Origin: Ridgeia piscesae
Taxonomy: Eukaryota > Annelida > Polychaeta > Sabellida > Siboglinidae
Direction of reading: 5' to 3'
Assembly: GCA_025642075.2 (NCBI GenBank)
Contig: JAODUO010000872.1
Coordinates: forward strand, 125,001-189,000
Length of the DNA: 64,000 nt
Of this stretch, positions 62,521 to 64,000 are shown piece after piece (the stretch's first letter is position 1; each line of letters starts with the position of its first letter). Under the pieces are notes generated by a model, which did no database searches, had not been told where the DNA came from, and saw only the letters and a list, made by a program, of their open reading frames with translations. The position numbers were made by a program, and so were the translations under genes.

Positions 62521-63234
62521 AGTTGAACTATTACACATCGTCACGGAATGCTTTCTCTTACATTACATTTTAATTATTTATTTAATATAAATATTGACTG
62601 ATTTCAAAGCAATCAATAGCTTAATTTTAGTTAATGTTGTATAACCAATATTTAGCCAATATTTGTTTTACGTAGGAAATTATCGATAAACATATTTTTT
62701 ATTCTTATTACGTATGTATTTTATTAAATTTAAACTAATTATTGTATTATGGAGATTGTCTTTTTAATAATGTTGTATTTTAAGCGCCCGTGGACAGGCT
62801 TTCATATCTGGAAACACGGCATATGAAGAAAAGCTATTGTTGTGAGTCGCCTGATTTGAAAAGGCCTTCTGCAAAACACAAAGTTTCTTGATCGCCAATA
62901 CTCTGTATATCTACAAGATCTTGTGTTGTCATTACAAATACCCATTGTTCTGCATAATGCGCGATTGTTATTAAATAAAATCAAGGAATCCGCTTCTTGA
63001 AGACACATACATATGATAACAACACAAATATAACGGCCGTTTGTTTAATAATACTTCATTGTGTGTTATGCATCTGTACAGTTGTTTAATTGCAAATTAC
63101 GTCATATCGGTTTGTATGTCAGCCAACTTTCGGGACGAAGCTGCGTGTGTCTGCGTTTACTGATGTATTCTACGGTTACACAAATCACGACTGCCCACCC
63201 ACATCGCGTCTCTAGATGCTTCAAAGGTCTGTGG
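62521..63234. other. intergenic, nothing recognised
   Basis: AT-rich sequence. Confidence 0.5.
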
Positions 63235-63350
63235 TTAGACACCACTACTACTTCACTGGTGGCGCAGCAGTTGGTATATATTTGAATCATCTGCTGCGGT
63301 GTTGAACTTTGGGCAACTGTGCTGTGTAAGAACTTACCTTTACCCTTTTT
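63235..63350 (+). mobile_element. possible SINE 3' fragment
   Basis: CTTCACTGGTGGCGCAG near 63252 resembles the sequence just before the SINE head at 26930, and CTGTGCTGTGTAAGAACTTA near 63318 resembles the SINE 3' end (CTGCGCTATATAAGAACTTA). Confidence 0.4.
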
Positions 63351-64000
63351 ACTATTTTACTGGACCTCATGATAATTACAATATAAAATCTCGAACATCG
63401 CTGTTTGCAATTGCTTGGTTGAGAAAGTGTTATATTTAATTTGTAATGTGCATTTGGAAAATATCGATATGTACAACATTAATACACTCGCAAAGTAAGT
63501 TCCCTTATAACTTCATATTACGAGACCTTATTCATCAGCCTTATTATAGAATATCGAGGCGTTCGGGTATGATTGGGTAGAAGTCGTGTATGTTCGTGTA
63601 CAAATCTGGAGCGGTCTGCAAATTTTCGAGTTGATCGAATAAATGCATCTGATTGGAGTCATACAAGACCGAGTAGAGGTCGTGTACAGGTCTAGTTGAT
63701 CGAGTACAGATAGGTAAAAATATAAATATGTGACTATATGTCTTCCAGATTAATTAGACCTTGTACACGAGTATACACGAGTTTACCAGAGCGCTACACG
63801 ATGTATTTCAGACCGCTTCCAGACAGTCTGGTTTTTCGAGTGCTACACGGATTTTTTGACATGTCAAAAAAGAAACTCCGACCGCTACCAACAAAGGTAG
63901 ACTGCTGCAGACCGCTCCAGACCGGGCGGGACCCCAGTGCAGACCGAGATAGATAATTTCACGACCGCGTGATCGAATTTGATCGAGGTACCCAGATCGG
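63351..64000. other. intergenic with loose GACCG/GTACA repetition
   Basis: 63590-63990 repeats short phrases such as GTAGA(A/G)GTCGTGTA, GTTGATCGA and GACCGCT(A/C)C without a fixed period. No gene recognised. Confidence 0.4.

Overview
The window is animal nuclear DNA: spliced genes with consensus GT..AG introns, long AT and CA microsatellites, very large minisatellites, a tRNA-headed SINE and many decayed non-LTR retrotransposons of several families. There is no operon structure. The mix (a CNBD-family K+ channel with a GYGD filter, a Shisa-like gene, RTE-type and CR1/Jockey-like LINEs) suggests a marine invertebrate, perhaps a mollusc or other lophotrochozoan. That placement is inference.

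Layout. 1-20.3 kb holds the 3' part of a channel gene on + (7 visible exons, 1411-20254). It encodes S5, a TTGYGD pore, S6, the C-linker and a cyclic-nucleotide-binding-homology domain. S1-S4 must lie left of the window. 20.3-21.8 kb is 3' UTR, CA repeats and a putative promoter. 21.87-48.71 kb is a complete 9-exon gene on + for a predicted 385-residue Shisa-like type I membrane protein: signal peptide, RG-rich and hydrophobic stretch, Cys-rich domain with YCCG and HCC motifs, one transmembrane helix, CCCC, and a Pro-rich tail ending in PPPY. All its exon phases agree. 48.7-50.0 kb is its 3' UTR. 50-64 kb is mostly retroelement debris, plus an inverted decayed copy of the last two channel exons (55.0-55.6 kb) and one orphan ORF behind a CRE/CCAAT promoter-like segment (52.8-53.9 kb).

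The most unusual feature is a recurring pattern across both genes. Large minisatellites have monomers that contain a copy of the adjoining exon-intron junction. Acceptor-type arrays precede the pore exon (44 bp), the C-linker exon (53 bp, about 140 copies) and the Shisa TM exon (35 bp). Donor-type arrays follow the CNBD exon (48 bp, about 80 copies, each with GTAAGTAG), the Shisa Cys-rich exon (20 bp) and a Shisa tail exon (33 bp). The pre-mRNAs would therefore carry tens to hundreds of tandem decoy splice sites. In the 48-bp array every decoy donor keeps the reading frame. The very long ORFs in these arrays are by-products of monomer lengths divisible by three, not evidence of giant proteins.

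The two genes show no evident shared pathway; they are simply neighbours on one strand. Part of the 53-bp array (about 11.4-12.7 kb) looks like uncorrected long-read sequence, so copy numbers there should not be trusted.
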